Shown piece by piece: positions 35,502-48,763 of a stretch of DNA of 64,000 nucleotides (position 1 is its first letter; every line of letters begins with the position of its first letter). A program made the position numbers and the translations under genes. The stretch is from the NCBI GenBank assembly GCA_941918925.1, contig OW799236.1:119609062-119673061 (forward strand), read 5' to 3'. The DNA comes from Phyto melanocephala (lineage: Eukaryota > Arthropoda > Insecta > Diptera > Rhinophoridae). The notes under the pieces are model-generated. The model saw nothing but the letters and a program-made list of their open reading frames with translations, was not told the DNA's origin and did no database searches.

Positions 35502-38500
35502 AGTTCAAAATGTTTTCGATTAACATAAATTTTTTTACAAAAAAAATTAAAAAACAGCGAAAAGATTTCACACAGCTCCTGCGTATTAAACTAATTTTGG
35601 TTTTGTTAAAAGTTTTATACATTTCGTATTTCCGCTGGATTTGTTATAGTGCCACTTATTTGAAATAAGATAAAATAAAATTACTTTGCTCCGTTATCCA
35701 TTTGTTTTTTTTATAATTTTTACTACGTAGTTTATATGGCACGACAACTATCTTTAAGATTTCATTGCTATAGTCAACGCTATTTTTATTGTATATTTCA
35801 CTTTATATTTTTAATTTTTTTTGTCTTATTGTATCCTTCGACCATCATCAATTTTAGTTATTGAAATTGCAATTTTTCTTAATTGACGCATTATTTTTGT
35901 TGTCGCCTGTGTGCGTTTGCACTATTGTGTATCTGAAATGAAATGAAATGAAATGTAAAGAAAATGTAATAAAAACCAAAACAAACTAAAATGACATTCA
36001 ATATAATTGTACAATAAATATGTACATATGTATGACTGCAGAAAAAAAAAATAAAATAAAATAAACCAAGAGCCAGAACAACACAACTACAGAAAGTAAA
36101 GACAAATTTAAGCTGAAAATATATTGCATACTTTGACATCATGTTGTATTTATGTCCTCACTGGTATGTACATTATCTATGTATATAAAACAAAAAGATT
36201 GTGAGTTATGGACACGTAGAGAGAAAAAAAAAGAAAGCAAATATACAAACAAAATCTATACATAGAATAAAACATACAGTTGCAGTTTTAAGATGCATGT
36301 TTGTGTACCCCCAAACTATGTAGAACGAGAAACGCACTTAAAAAACAACAGCAAAAAATAGTGAGTTAAACGGACAGACGGACATGTCATGTGTAATTGG
36401 AAATGTCTTATGGCTGTCGAACCACAAGTGAACTGACTGACACTAGAATATGCCACCATTACTACCATACCACTACTACAACTACCATCAATATCATCAT
36501 CGCTATAGACATCATTAGCATCTCCTCTATATAAAATGTACGTACATTGTGTGTGTAAGTATACTTAGTTCTTTGGTTGTAGCATTAGTTGCTTAAGTTT
36601 TTGCTGCACAAATTTTGCATTGCTACTGCAGGGATGAGTTTATTTATTTTACCGATATTTGAGAGTCTTCTTCAGCTTTTTCCTTTTTTTATTATTTTTT
36701 CTTTTTTTTCTTCCTTCCTTGGTGGCACCGTGTGCCATTTAAACAGTGTGGCATGTTGTGGTAGAGGTTAAAAAATGCAAAAATAACAATATCCAGAGAA
36801 TTATATCGAAATTATCGAAATGTTAAAGCCTGTCAGAGTTTAGGTTAGGCTAAAATGAGAAGGGATTAATTCGTTATATTTGCTTCCTATTTAAATAGTC
36901 GGAAAAATAACTTCACTTCATGTTAGGGCTTCAATAAAGGCGTGTTCACAATAAAACTAGTTGAAACAAGATGTAGGTGTGACTAAACAAAAATATATTA
37001 TTTTTTATTTTTAAGGCCAACGCATTTTATTAACAAAATAATATGACGAAGAATAATTATGTTTACCAGATTGAGGTATATGATAGCAGTCATTCTTAAA
37101 TCCCAACATTTCATTATTAACGATAACCCAGCTTAGATTGACTTTAAAACTTTTAGTCGACTGCGGCTGAAAAATTTGTTTTGTAGAACCTGTTTTCTAA
37201 ATGATGTTGATTTAAAGAAAATATTAATTAAATCCTCTTCATGTCGACTTTTTCAAGGATTAATTTGAGATATCCAACAGTTTAAGCAAGTGATTCAAAG
37301 TGGATTCTTACCATATTTTAAAGAGCAGTACTGAATTGTTTCTCTCACTGCCGCTCTTAACTTAACAATTTCTATTTCTTAAATATCTCTATCCATGCTC
37401 TATTGGCCTGGCTTGAATGACATTTTGTGGTGGTGATTTTATTTTTATTTTGTACGCTTTGTACCCACCACAGTACTGACATGTCAAATATCAAACTAAA
37501 TATTGACACTTTCAAGCTCTTTTACTAGTAAAGGGAAGTAATATAAATAAGTGTGTGTTAATTTTTTAATTTGTCATTAATTTGGGGATATTTTTTGTTT
37601 GTTTCATTTACATAGCGATTGGGAACACTTTAGATGTTGCTTGTAATTGAATTGGAACAATTCCAAGCAGTTGCAAAGCTTTTATTATTTATCTAACATG
37701 AAAGCAAAAACAGCAGTGCACTTTAGTTTTAACCCCCCTTATAGAAAACAAAGAACACTGAACAATAACACTGTCCACACAAATTATGGCATGCTGTACC
37801 ATGGTGCCAAGCATCAACTGTAACAATCTTAAAAAAATATTTCCACCGATAACATCTAAGACTGTCAGAAATAAGTTTAAAAAATTATAAGTAATTCATT
37901 TTCTATTTGTACTCTTCCGTCATTATTTTTTTTTTGTTATTCCTGAGAATGCAAAAAAAGGAAAAAAATTGTACGCAACTGTCATTGCAATATCTATGAA
38001 AAACAATTGAAATAATCCCCATTTATAATAATACAATTTAATAGAAGTGTATGTTTAATACATTTTCTACAACTTGTTAGATTACAACTCCTTTAGAAGA
38101 AAATAAAAAAAAATGCTGCAACTTGAAAATCTTGAAAAATCCACACAAACAAAGAGACAAACAAATAAAAACGAACATCAGTTGTCTATTTAAGGGCAAA
38201 AGAAATGTAGCAACAAAAACAATACCAACAACTGTTTTCAATTGTAAGTGACATGTTGACTTATTAGATAAATAATAATGTCTATATAGATAATAATTGA
38301 AGAAATATATTCTATTTAACAGTCGTCAACGAGGACTACAACCATCACAATAACATCTCATAAAAACACTTCATAGGAATAGATTTGTTGTTGCTTGTTA
38401 GTAAAAGTGCTAAATAGAATGATATCGATATTGTTTGAGGAGACAGATAAGAAAAGTTAAAGGGTAGCGGCATAATAAAGTGATTAAATGAGAGACTAAA

Positions 38501-38736
38501 ATTGAGGAAGAAAAATTTAACAGTAATTTTGAGAAATAAATAAAGTTCTTTTTAACAGGCAGATGACCTAAGATGGTTTTGTTTTGATTACAAAATAACT
38601 TTTTTCGAATGGTTAATAAAGTATATTTAAGCAAAAAAAGAAAAAAAAATTGCGATATTTATGAGTTAACCTTTTAACTTTAAACTGTAATTTATTATAC
38701 CCAAAAATGTCTAAAAACTAAAATTTCAGAAATATT
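35502..38736. other. Gene-free AT-rich stretch
   Basis: This stretch has A and T runs, GAAAT repeats near 35937-35955 and short ACAGACGG-like and CACTAC-type simple repeats near 36370-36500. No gene is recognised. Confidence 0.5.
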
Positions 38737-38905
38737 TGGAAGCAGATCGGTATAGAAAATCACAAAAATCGATACAGAAAAAACTGAGATATGAGGAAAA
38801 AACCACGACCATATCATTTTTTTTTCACAATTACATCAACAACATACAACACATACAAACGTGGTATACTGGTCAGAGTGAACGTGGCATCGAATCTCAG
38901 CTGAA
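38737..38905. mobile_element. Rearranged fragment of a family B DINE-like element
   Basis: CTGAGATATGAGG and AAAACCACGACC (38783-38813) repeat in direct orientation the interior of the adjacent copy near 39232-39260. GTGGCATCGAATCTCAGCTG (38884-38903) is an inverted copy of the part near 39533-39555. The fragment is thus a partly inverted scrap of the element next to it. Confidence 0.65.
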
Positions 38906-38933
38906 AAAAAAAAAAAAATTTTATATATTTTTT

Positions 38934-39687
38934 TATACCCTTCACCTGTGGTGCACAAGGGTATATATAGCTTTGTCATTCCGTTTGTAATTTCTACAAT
39001 TTTCATTTCCGACCCCATAAAGTATATATTTTCTGAAAGCTTATGAATAGAGGAGTCGATTAAGCCCTGACCGTCTGTCCGTCTGTCCGTCTGCCCGTCT
39101 GTCCGTGTGTTGGTTGAAATCAACTTTTAGAACCAACTATATGTTCCTCAGATCTGTATATGGTATCAATCTCTTGGAAATATCCAGGAATGAATCGCTA
39201 TTGAAATTTAGTAGAATCGTCCCATAACTTTCTGAGATATGAGCAAAAAACCACGACCACCTCGTTTTTTTCACAATTACAACAACAACATACATACATA
39301 GATACATGTAAAAAACATACCAAACAAAAAAAATTACAAAAAAAAAATATTAAAAATAAGAAAAAAATAATAAAAAAAACTACAAAAAAAAAAAATTTAA
39401 AAAATTTAAAAAAAAATTTAAAAAAATTTTTTAAAAATTTTTCTAAAAAAATTTTTTAAAAAAATTTAAAAAAAATATAAAAAAAATAATAAAATATAAA
39501 TAATATATTAAATAAAATAAAATTTTTTTGGCTCAGCTGGGATTCGATGCCACATTTATTCTAACGTGTACGTATGCACGTATTTTATATGGGATGAATG
39601 GTGATACAAACAATTGTTATTGCATGACTACACGTTGTGAAGGGTATATAAGATTCGGCACGGCCGAATATAGCACTGTTACTTGTT
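38934..39687 (+). mobile_element. DINE-1-like Helentron-type element, family B copy 2
   Basis: It has a 5' TATACCCTTCACC hairpin, then GACCCCATAAAGTATATATT, an octamer tract (CCGTCTGT with one variant) at about 39070-39108, and a very A/T-rich core at 39330-39520. It ends with GAAGGGTATATAAG and the stem-loop ATTCGGC-ACG-GCCGAAT ahead of CACTGTTACTTGTT. It has no coding capacity. Confidence 0.8.
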
Positions 39688-40052
39688 TTATTTTTATATT
39701 GTTTTAAACCTTTTTTATTTATTAAAACCCTACCACTTATTTTTTTTAATTTTAAATAACTTTTTAAGGACCTCTAACTCGTAGAATATTTATTTAGATG
39801 TTAACTGCCGCATGCATACGACAGTGAATAAATATCTTAATAAATATTCTACGAGTTTTTTGGTGGAACTAAATTTTTTTTCTAATAGCTTTCTGTTAAA
39901 AATTGCTGTGATAATTTACTTTGGGTTTGTCCAAATCATTGTTTTAGTCACAAAAAAAACTTTGTTTCTGTTCATCTGTATTTGCGTTCAAGAAAATTTT
40001 ATTTTAAAGAAAGTATAGATTTATTTATATTATTTTTTTATTATTTTAACTG

Positions 40053-40110
<58 letters not shown>

Positions 40111-40778
40111 TTTGTTACTATCGATGGTTTTAACAGCTTTTCATCGGCTCATATATTTCGTCATATTAAACTTTAGCAATCCTAACTAAACGTGTTAAAA
40201 CTTTTTTAACAAAAATCACTATAAACGATATTTCTAATTTTATAGACAACAGGGTATGTCATTTTGTTTTATTTTGAGTCAATTGCTTGAGTTATTGCAT
40301 AATTTTAAACGCCCTTTCTATGGTTGAAAACCTTTTGGAAATAAGATGAAGCGATTATAATTTTTTTTAACAAATAAAAATGTCACTTTGAAATCCGTTC
40401 TACGCGACATAAGTTTGTTTGCTTGCTGACAAATTATTTCTGTTTAAAAAAAGAAAATCATAATCAAACACCTAAGAACATTATTTTTTTTGATAATTTT
40501 TAAGTTTACCAGAACTTTGAATTACTTGTATACAACAACCATACATCTACCGTAGTTTTTTTCATTGAAACCCACCTTTGTTGACATACGTTGTTTTATC
40601 TGAACACACTTACAGCCTTCGTACAACTTTGTTTATTTTTTTCTTGTCAAGGATTTTACTTTTAATAAATAAATATTTGTTTGAAATTTTTATAACACGT
40701 TATTGTGACCTATTTTCACATAAATGGCTGTTAAATGAAAAGCTCAAAAAGTTGAACACTTAGCCCATTATTTGATCC
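39688..40778. other. Gene-free AT-rich stretch
   Basis: Low-complexity DNA surrounds the (TTA)n tract. Open frames here, such as a run of isoleucines, come from the microsatellite. Confidence 0.55.
40055..40110. repeat. (TTA)n microsatellite
   Basis: About 18 to 19 uninterrupted TTA units. Confidence 0.95.
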
Positions 40779-43100
40779 ACGAAAAGCCCCCCAATGAAAT
40801 AACGCCCAAACGAGAAATGAAATATTCTCCAAATTTTTTTCATACATTTTTGGGTGTTATTTCATATGAAATAGCTCCCAATTTTTTTGGGCCGTTTTTC
40901 ATTTAGTTTTGGAAATTAGTTCATTTCTCATTTGGGGTTTTCAAATTATGAAATAATCTCCAATGAAATAACATCCAAAAAATTTGTAAAATTCGGGGCT
41001 TGTTTCATAGCGTGTATAATTTGGGTGTTTTTCATTTTATATTCGGGGGTTATTTCATTTTTAAAGCTTGTAAATAAATTTTATAAAAATAGGCCTTTTA
41101 CAAGAAAACTTTTAGCCTGTGAATATATTACAATATCTTTTCAAAAACATAAATGATAACGTTCTGGATTTGGATGGTGCGACCTTCGTGACAGACTACG
41201 AAATTAGTCTACGGACGGTTGTTGGTTCCACTTCTGCCAAGCAGTGAGGAGGTACATAATAACAAAGTGTAACCAACTGGCAGCATTTATACATACAACG
41301 TATATTTTCTCCATCTTGAATTCATGAGCAACCATTTTGTTTTTTTTTTACCATTTCTTACGTATAATGTATTAAGTTTATTATTTGTGTATGTACATGA
41401 AAATAATTTTTTGGTAGTTGGGTTTCAAAAATAAAAATATTGGAAATAAATTGAATTTTTATTTTGTCGAACTTTTCTGTTTAAACTATTATTTAAATTT
41501 TTAATCAGGCTTGAGTTCATATTAATATTCTTTATTTTTACAAAGAATTTGTTTTAATTGTGATAAATGAAAGAATAAATCTTGAAAAATTATATTTTTA
41601 CCGACACTAGCCGAGTGGAATGCATTTTCGAAACCAGCTACGATTTCATCATCAGCACTCTCTGATCGGTGGTTACATGTTGGTTGTAAATATCATCTAT
41701 TTAACTCACGGGACTTATGTTAATTGAATTCGGTAACTAATTTTTAGTTTTTCCTATTTCATATATTTTTACCACAATGAGTTAGATTGAAATTTTAACC
41801 AAACAGCAACCATATATTATTCATATATTAATATGAACTCAAGCCTGATTAAAAATTTAAATAATAGTTTAAACAGAAAAGTTCGACAAAATAAAAATTC
41901 AATTTATATAAACACAGGGCACGGTGCAAAAAATTATTCATCCACTGTTAGTCAGTCAACATTTCGTTGTATACTGACCTCACAGAAAATAAAACAAATG
42001 ATTATAAACATTGATTGTTAAAAACAATTATCTGTTCTTATCGCTACCTAACTGGTGGCTAGATCAGGACAAAAATAGTGATAAATGAAAGATAATAACA
42101 AACAAAAAGTAAAAAGGGTTGCTGTTTGGTTAAAATTTCAATCTAACTCATTGTGGTAAAAATATATGAAATAGGAAAAACTAAAAATTAGTTACCGAAT
42201 TCAATTAACATAAGTCCCGTGAGTTAAATAGATGATATTTACAACCAACATGTAACTACCGATCAGAGAGTGCTGATGATGAAATCGTAGCTGGTTTCGA
42301 AAATGCATTCCACTCGGCTAGTGTCGGGAAAAATATAATTTTTCAAGATTTATTCTTTCATTTATCACAATTAAAACAAATTCTTTGTAAAAATAAAGAA
42401 TATTAATATGAACTCAAGCCTGATTAAAAATTTAAATAATAGTTTTAATATTGGAAATATTAAACAGTTCTTTGTCCATACTTCCTCACATCTCCATTAC
42501 AAAAGATTACTGCCTTGCTTACAACATTGCAACTATAATAACGTCTCCCACGAGTTAGATTTTCGAGCCATTCGTAAAGTTTTAGGATGGCTCGTTGGTG
42601 GCTGATCTGAAATAGCTTCCATCGTATAAGGGAAAATAACTGCACTTGACTTAGTCCATTTACAAAACCAAAAGTAGTCACTATTAAACGAGCTTTGTAT
42701 GTTCCTTCACAAAAAAAAATTGATTATGAATGCTGGCACACTTTCGAAGTTGCATATGTATATCCTTATTATGAAGAAGACGCCTGGGGGCCTCCACACG
42801 ATTCAATTCAATAATTTTGGGATTTTGCTGTTGGTCCATATTGAAATCCTTAGTAAAACTGACTCTTTTATAAATTTTGGGTTTATTTCATTGGGGGTTA
42901 TTTCATTTTCATCATTGGGAGTTGTTTCATATGAAATAACTCCCAAATATTGGGGGTTGTTTCGTTTTTGCTTTAGGGTTTGTTTCATTTATTTTACGAT
43001 GTTATTTCATTCACTGTTTTTGGGTGCTATTTCCAATTTTTTGGGGTTTATTTTATTGGGGATTGTTTTCTGGGCCTTATTTCATTGGGGGCTTTTCGTG
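40779..43100. mobile_element. Foldback-like element of about 2.3 kb
   Basis: CCACGAAAAGCCCCCCAATG at the left is matched in inverse by CATTGGGGGCTTTTCGTGG at the right. Each arm (about 40779-41065 and 42870-43100) is built from short subrepeats of the type GGGGGTTATTTCATTT in both orientations, including the palindrome ATTTCATATGAAAT. A second inverted repeat (41478-42450) lies inside on nearly the same axis. Long subrepeat-rich arms resemble Foldback/Galileo-type elements. I see no transposase and no clear target duplication. Confidence 0.6.
41478..42450. repeat. Inverted repeat, family C, arms of 334 bp
   Basis: The arms at 41478-41811 and 42117-42450 are colinear reverse complements with a constant coordinate sum of 83928 and very few mismatches. 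The spacer 41812-42116 contains a third, 75-bp copy of the arm end at 41833-41907 (ATGAACTCAAGCCTGATTAA). A diverged relative is at 22590-22900. Open frames starting at the shared ATGAACTCAAG are repeat-derived, not genes. Confidence 0.88.
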
Positions 43101-43726
43101 GAGCCAAAAATTCTATTTTGAGATTTTTATAAGTTTGCACTTGAAAACAACAGATATATTGATGATAAGTGCCTAACTCATTAAGGCTCATAAAAAATAC
43201 TGTTAATCTTTCCGTTACAAAGTTTAAATAAAGAAGTTTTATTTAAGCTCAATAACAATTCAAAAACAATTCAGCACTAAGATTTGGTTTTTTAAGCCTG
43301 TATCTTTAGCGTGTATATTTTAGCCTGCTTTAACCGATTACTAACGAACACAATTAAAACAAAATTTTAACTAAATATTAAGTAAAGTTTGATTTTTTAA
43401 AATCAGTCATGTCTGTGATTATTTCTTAACCTTTTCCTTAAATATTTCTGTCTGTCTGTGATTGTTTCTTAACCTTTTCCTTAAATATTCACTTCTTATT
43501 TTTTTCACACTTTTCCGTCATTCAATCAAATTTAATGCCATCAACTACGATTATTAGAAATTTAAGATTTAGAAAATCAGTTAACTTGTTTGTTGTTCAT
43601 CATCATTTTAAACTTATTAACTGAAAATGTAAATGACACAATTAAATAAAACTTAATTTAAATTTATTTTCTAAATCTCTCTTGATAGTTTATAATTTAT
43701 CATAGTTTAAGTTAAAATAATAAAAA
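43101..43726. other. AT-rich spacer, no gene seen
   Basis: This contains a short local duplication of TGATTGTTTCTTAACC-type sequence near 43415-43480 and nothing else I can identify. Confidence 0.55.
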
Positions 43727-46700
43727 AACAAGTAAGAGCACTATATTCGGCTGTGCCGAATCTTTAATACCCACCACCAATTTTGTGTACATTTAAAGCA
43801 CAATATTTATTATTTTGTTAATCGCTATAGAATAATCTCTTTATAATAAAATATGTATCACTTTCTTTGTAGAGGGTGGTCAAATTTTAAGGGCCCATGT
43901 TGAAGGTGAACCACACCTAAACTTCAACTTTTTTCTTGCATTTCATTTGACATTTCTCAATCTCAGACTAACTCAATTTGAACCGTGGAAAGATACGCAA
44001 TCGAGAGACGCTTTTAAATATTAAAGATTTTTATAAAAATGGGCGTTCAAATCAAAATGCATTTTGTGCACTTCGTGATTATTTTGGTCAACAAAATCGT
44101 TCGAATTCGTCCACAATCGTGAGAATTGTAAAAAATATTTAAATGTCTGCAAAGCAGATCTGTATGAAATGTGAAAACATCTGTGAATGCCATCTAAGTT
44201 CGTTGAATGGGAAACATTGCATTTTTTCACGGTAACGTGGCAAAAGAGCAAGCAACCTCGACTCATCAACGTGCCCAACAATTGAGCATCAACAGTGTCA
44301 TTGAAAATATGGACTATCGGATCGAGGTGTGCCGCCTAGGTTGGGGGGGCCATTTGGCCGATATTTTGTTTCATACATAATTGAAGCATACAAATATTAT
44401 CATTATAAAAATAAATGATAATAATTTCATAGTAATTTTTTTCAAAACTTCGGTATGCTAGAAAAATGTTTTCGTAAATTTAATCTTTCAATGAAAGTGG
44501 CCGTTAAAATACGCGTGTCAATAAAGTTTCTGCTAATAAACATAACTTAGATATTTCAATATAGTCCTTTAGTATTCCAAAATCTTTATTCATAGAGAAT
44601 TTACATGAATTTAAGAGAAAAGTTTTATCTACGAAATAATGCTAATTTATATTTGTTATCTAATGTTCTCCTGAAGTTATGCTCTATTAAAAATGGGAAT
44701 TTAGGAAAATTTTGACTTAAGTCAAAAAAAATTATCTCTAAACATCATAAACAATTTATATTCATGTACTAATGGCTAACAAATTTTAAAATTATACAAA
44801 ACTTATTTCGTTTGAAAATCTTTTAAAAGCAAAATGTTATAGAAGTTTAAAAATCAAATTCTTACTAATAAATTTCCCGTTTTAGCAAAATGCTGAGAAT
44901 GTATATTTTGAATCACCGTGTGATAATAATATAAAAATATGTATCACTTTCTTTGTAAAAGGTTGGCTTAATTGTAAGGGCCAATTTTAGAAAGTCTGTG
45001 AATGCCTTCTTAGTTCATTGAATGGGAACCACTGCTGGTTTTTGCGATAGTGTGGCAAAAGAGCAGTCAACCTCTACTCATCATCATGCCCAACAATTGA
45101 GCATCAGCATTGTCATTGAAAATTTGGACTATCAGATAGAGGTGTGGCGCCAAGGATAGGGGGGGGGGCCCTTTGGCCGATATTTTGTTAAATGCATAAT
45201 TGAACCATACAAATATTATCATTATAAAAAGAAATGATAATAATTTCTTAAATAATTTGTGTTTTATTTAAAAACAACATCAGCCCTTAAAATTTAACCA
45301 CACTTTATAACTTCGATATGCTACTAAAATGCTTTTGTCAATGTAGTCTTTCAATGAAAGTGGGCGTTAAAGTAGGCGTGTCAATAAAGTTTCTGCTAAT
45401 AAATACAACTTAAATATTTCAATATAGTAATTTATTTTCCCAAAAACTTTGTCAATAGAAAAATTACATGAATTTAAGATAAACCGTTATATGGGAGGTA
45501 GGCGTTAAAGTGGGCGTGTCAGCTAAACTTTTTGGCACAACAAATACATTGATTAGAAGGATATACGTAGCAAATTTGATCATCATACCTCTAATTTTAA
45601 TGAGCTTTTAAATTTCATTAACGGTAGATAACTTGAAAAGTGAGCGTTATAGTAGGCGTGTCAAAGTTATTTTTGCGAATGAGTACAACTTAGGTGTTTC
45701 AATATGGCCCTTCATTATTCCAAAATCTATATTAATAGAGAAATTATATGAATTTTTGGTAAAACCTTATATAGGAGGTGGGCGTAAAAGTGGGCGTGGC
45801 ACCTTAATTTTCTGGCACAGTAATGATATTGCCCAGAGGGTTATACGTAGCAATTTTTATCATCATACCTCTAATTTTGGCGGTTTTATGAGCTTTTAAA
45901 TTTCATTAACGGTAGATAACGTGATAAGTGGGCGTTATAGTAGGCGTGTCAAAGTTATTTTTGCGAATGAGTACAACTTAGGTGTTTCAATATAGCCCCT
46001 TATAATTCCAAAATCTTTATTAATAGAGAAATTATATGAATTTTGGGTAAAACGTTATATGGGAGGTGGGCGTAAAAGTGGGCGTGGCACCTTAATTTTC
46101 TGGCACAGTAATGATATTGCCCAGGGGGATATACGTAGCAAATTTGATCATCATACCTCTAATTTTGGCGGTTTTATGAGCTTTTAAATTTCATTAACGG
46201 TAGATAACGTGATAAGTGGGCGTTATAGTAGGCGTGTCAAAGTTATTTTTGCGAATGAGTACAACTTACGTGTTTCAATATAGCCCTTTATTATTCCAAA
46301 ATCTTTATTAATAGAGAAATTATATGAATTTTAGGTAAAACGTTATATGGGAGGTGGGCGTAAAAGTGGGCGTGGCACATTGATTTTCCGTTACAAAAAA
46401 GCGTTTCACCAAAAACCAAAGTGTGCAAAATTTCAGAGTCGTACATTTAATTTTGTTGCTTTTATGACGTTTTTGTTTTTAAATATACCGAAAAATACAC
46501 TGTGCGGTATAAATTTTCGTACATTTTGATCGATAACTCGTCTCCTAATACATAGATTTAGATGATTTTCAGGGTACAATATTGTTTTTACTCAGGAAAT
46601 ATATATTCGAAGTTTCATGAGTCTACGTTAATGCATTTGGACACAATTCCGTTTTATTCGATGTTTGAAGGACACGGTTTTTTCGACCTACTCTTGCTTT

Positions 46701-47031
46701 TCGAGCTATAACTCTCTTCCTAATATTCCGATTTAGCCCATTTTCAATACCAAACAAACCTTGTCTATAAGAAAGATTCTGGCAAAATTTGAGCCCCCTA
46801 GCTTTTTCGGTGCGACCTCTATCGTGCTTTCAACAGACGGACAGACGGACAGACGGACAGACGGACAGACGGACAGACGGACAGACGGACGGACATAGCT
46901 AGATCGTCATCAAATCAAACCCTGATTCAGAATATATATACTTTATGGGGTCTAAAATGGATATTTCGATGTGTTACAAACGGAATGACAAAATGAATAT
47001 ACCCCCACCATTTTTTTGGTGGCGGGTATAA
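43727..47031 (-). mobile_element. Long composite DINE-like element, left member of an inverted pair
   Basis: The 3' stem-loop end is at 43727-43762. A first, 3'-side segment with a nested mariner MITE missing its right repeat runs to about 44636. A block of about 287 bp found in no other family A copy spans 44637-44923. A second segment then restarts within the same 3' region (44924 onward, with a second damaged MITE to about 45304). It continues through at least three 288-bp units, the 5' block, seven ACAGACGG octamers and the 5' hairpin at 47031. It is almost identical to 52909-56187. Confidence 0.88.
46833..46888. repeat. Octamer minisatellite (ACAGACGG)7
   Basis: Seven exact units are followed by ACGG. 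The inverted partner copy has four units at 53051-53082. This 24-bp difference is the only length change I found between the two 3.3-kb copies. Confidence 0.95.
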
Positions 47032-48763
47032 AAATACATTCGTTCTTTTCTACTACTTGTTCTTTTGTTTTGCGACTATTGTACGATTCAGAGTCGTATT
47101 GTATTTGTATATAAAAGGTCTTAACCAACTTTCATATTCTGCACTTAATTTATTTGAATTTAAATGCTTTAACTTTTGACAGCCTAAAGTCATTAATTTA
47201 AATTCGAGTCTGTTGTAAAAACGAACGATTGTGCGGTAGTTGTATGTAGAAGTCGATGTAGTAACAACTACAACAATAGCAATGATAATGACAAAACTAA
47301 CAACTTGTAGAATAGTTGTAGTAGTAGTTTTTGCAAATACTAATTTCAAACTGAAATACTCAGCTATACTTTTGGTTTTGTTGGACTTATTTAAACATGC
47401 AGACGTAGATGCATACATAGATATATTCATTCATATATGTATGTATGAAAGAACGTATGTTTAAGCTTGGAACTTGGATGGACATTTATACCAATTGTTT
47501 GAACAATTTGGGTGGTCTAACCACACTGACACTTAGAATCTATTTAAGAGGGATAATTTAACCGATAGACAGGCAAACATTAAGGCTCATGGACAGACAG
47601 ACAGACAGACAGACAGGCACATGTAATATAGGACGGTTGTATTGCAAAGACCCTACAAATAAGCATCGTCTCTACAACACCATCATTATATATTACTGAG
47701 AGACCAAAAAGCAAAATATAAAAAAAAAAAAAAATAAAGTTGCACTGAAATTTACACAAATTATGTGGTAGAACTTAAAGGTTCACTTTAAGTTTGTGTG
47801 TATTTTTTATTTTTATGTTTATTTGAACTAAATGTACCTAAAACAAAATGTTTCTAAAGCCCTGTGTTTACTGTCCTTGTGGGTGGCCTTTTTTTTGCCA
47901 ATAATACATCATTATCGATATGGGCAAAGCTGTAGTAAATTGAGGCTCAGAGAGCTTTCAGTTTGTAACTGAATGAATAAAGAATAAGTTAATAAAGATT
48001 AATGTTTTACAACAGGGATAATTTTTAGGAGGCAAATTTGTTTCATCGAAAAAAATTATAATAATAATGATGAAGTGGTAAAAAGGGTACCAGGTCTTTT
48101 TAAAAATTTTATTAGCTAAACACTTGGATAATGTGATTCTTATTATGGGGTAAAATTTTAATATAATTTTTGACAAAACCATGATTAATTGTTTAAAATT
48201 ACTTTTATCTGAAAATATTTGTTTGATAAAACATTGCGAAAAAATACATCAATCATATTCGTGATAAATTTTAAATAAAATAAAAACAAAAAGTTTTATA
48301 TTTTTCTTTTACCCAACATGCCTCCTCATTTTAAACATAAAAACACATTTAACCCCCAAAAACGTGTTAGCTGTTAAATGTTAAAATTTTTACTTTTTAT
48401 AAAAATAAATAATACATAAGCAGAATCAATCCTTTAAAGACGAAAAACGTTATCTCTGAACAAACTATTGATATTTTTTTTGAATCTAGCGAAAAAGGGC
48501 TTCAGTCAGAAACTGTAGTATTTGTTTAAAACCAAATAAACTACATACATATTTTTTAAATTATTTCCATAAGAGCAAAGAATTGCAAGTTAAAGCAGTT
48601 GTGCTAGATATAGGATAGAAAAATTGATGTAAATCTAATCAAAAACGCTAACTACAAAGATTGGGCCCTTAATTACTTGGACACTACTTATATTTAATGC
48701 TGTTACATAATGTCTACTTTCCTGGGGTTTTTTAAATACTTTTGAAATATTTTTTTTTACTAA
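47032..48763. other. Gene-free AT-rich stretch
   Basis: No gene was recognised. The stretch includes an ACAG microsatellite and CAACAA/GTAGTAG-type simple sequence near 47250-47330 that produces misleading open frames on both strands. Confidence 0.5.
47593..47616. repeat. (ACAG)6 microsatellite
   Basis: Six tandem ACAG units. Confidence 0.9.

Noticed and set aside
42699..43121. A 140-codon frame rich in phenylalanine, glycine and leucine.
   Set aside because: It reads through the GGGGGTTATTTCATTT subrepeats of the foldback arm. The composition is that of the repeat.
46347..46529. A 60-codon open frame starting MGGGRKSGRGTLIF that recurs in several places (9994-10176, 17234-17416, 29475-29657, 46347-46529, 53386-53568).
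   Set aside because: It lies in the same 5' block of each DINE-like copy and is repeated because the DNA is repeated. The palindrome copies have a stop in it, and it resembles no protein.
47053..47464. Overlapping frames of 125 codons (minus) and 74 codons (plus).
   Set aside because: Both come from CAA/GTT/GTAGTA simple repeats and AT-rich DNA, with no domain.
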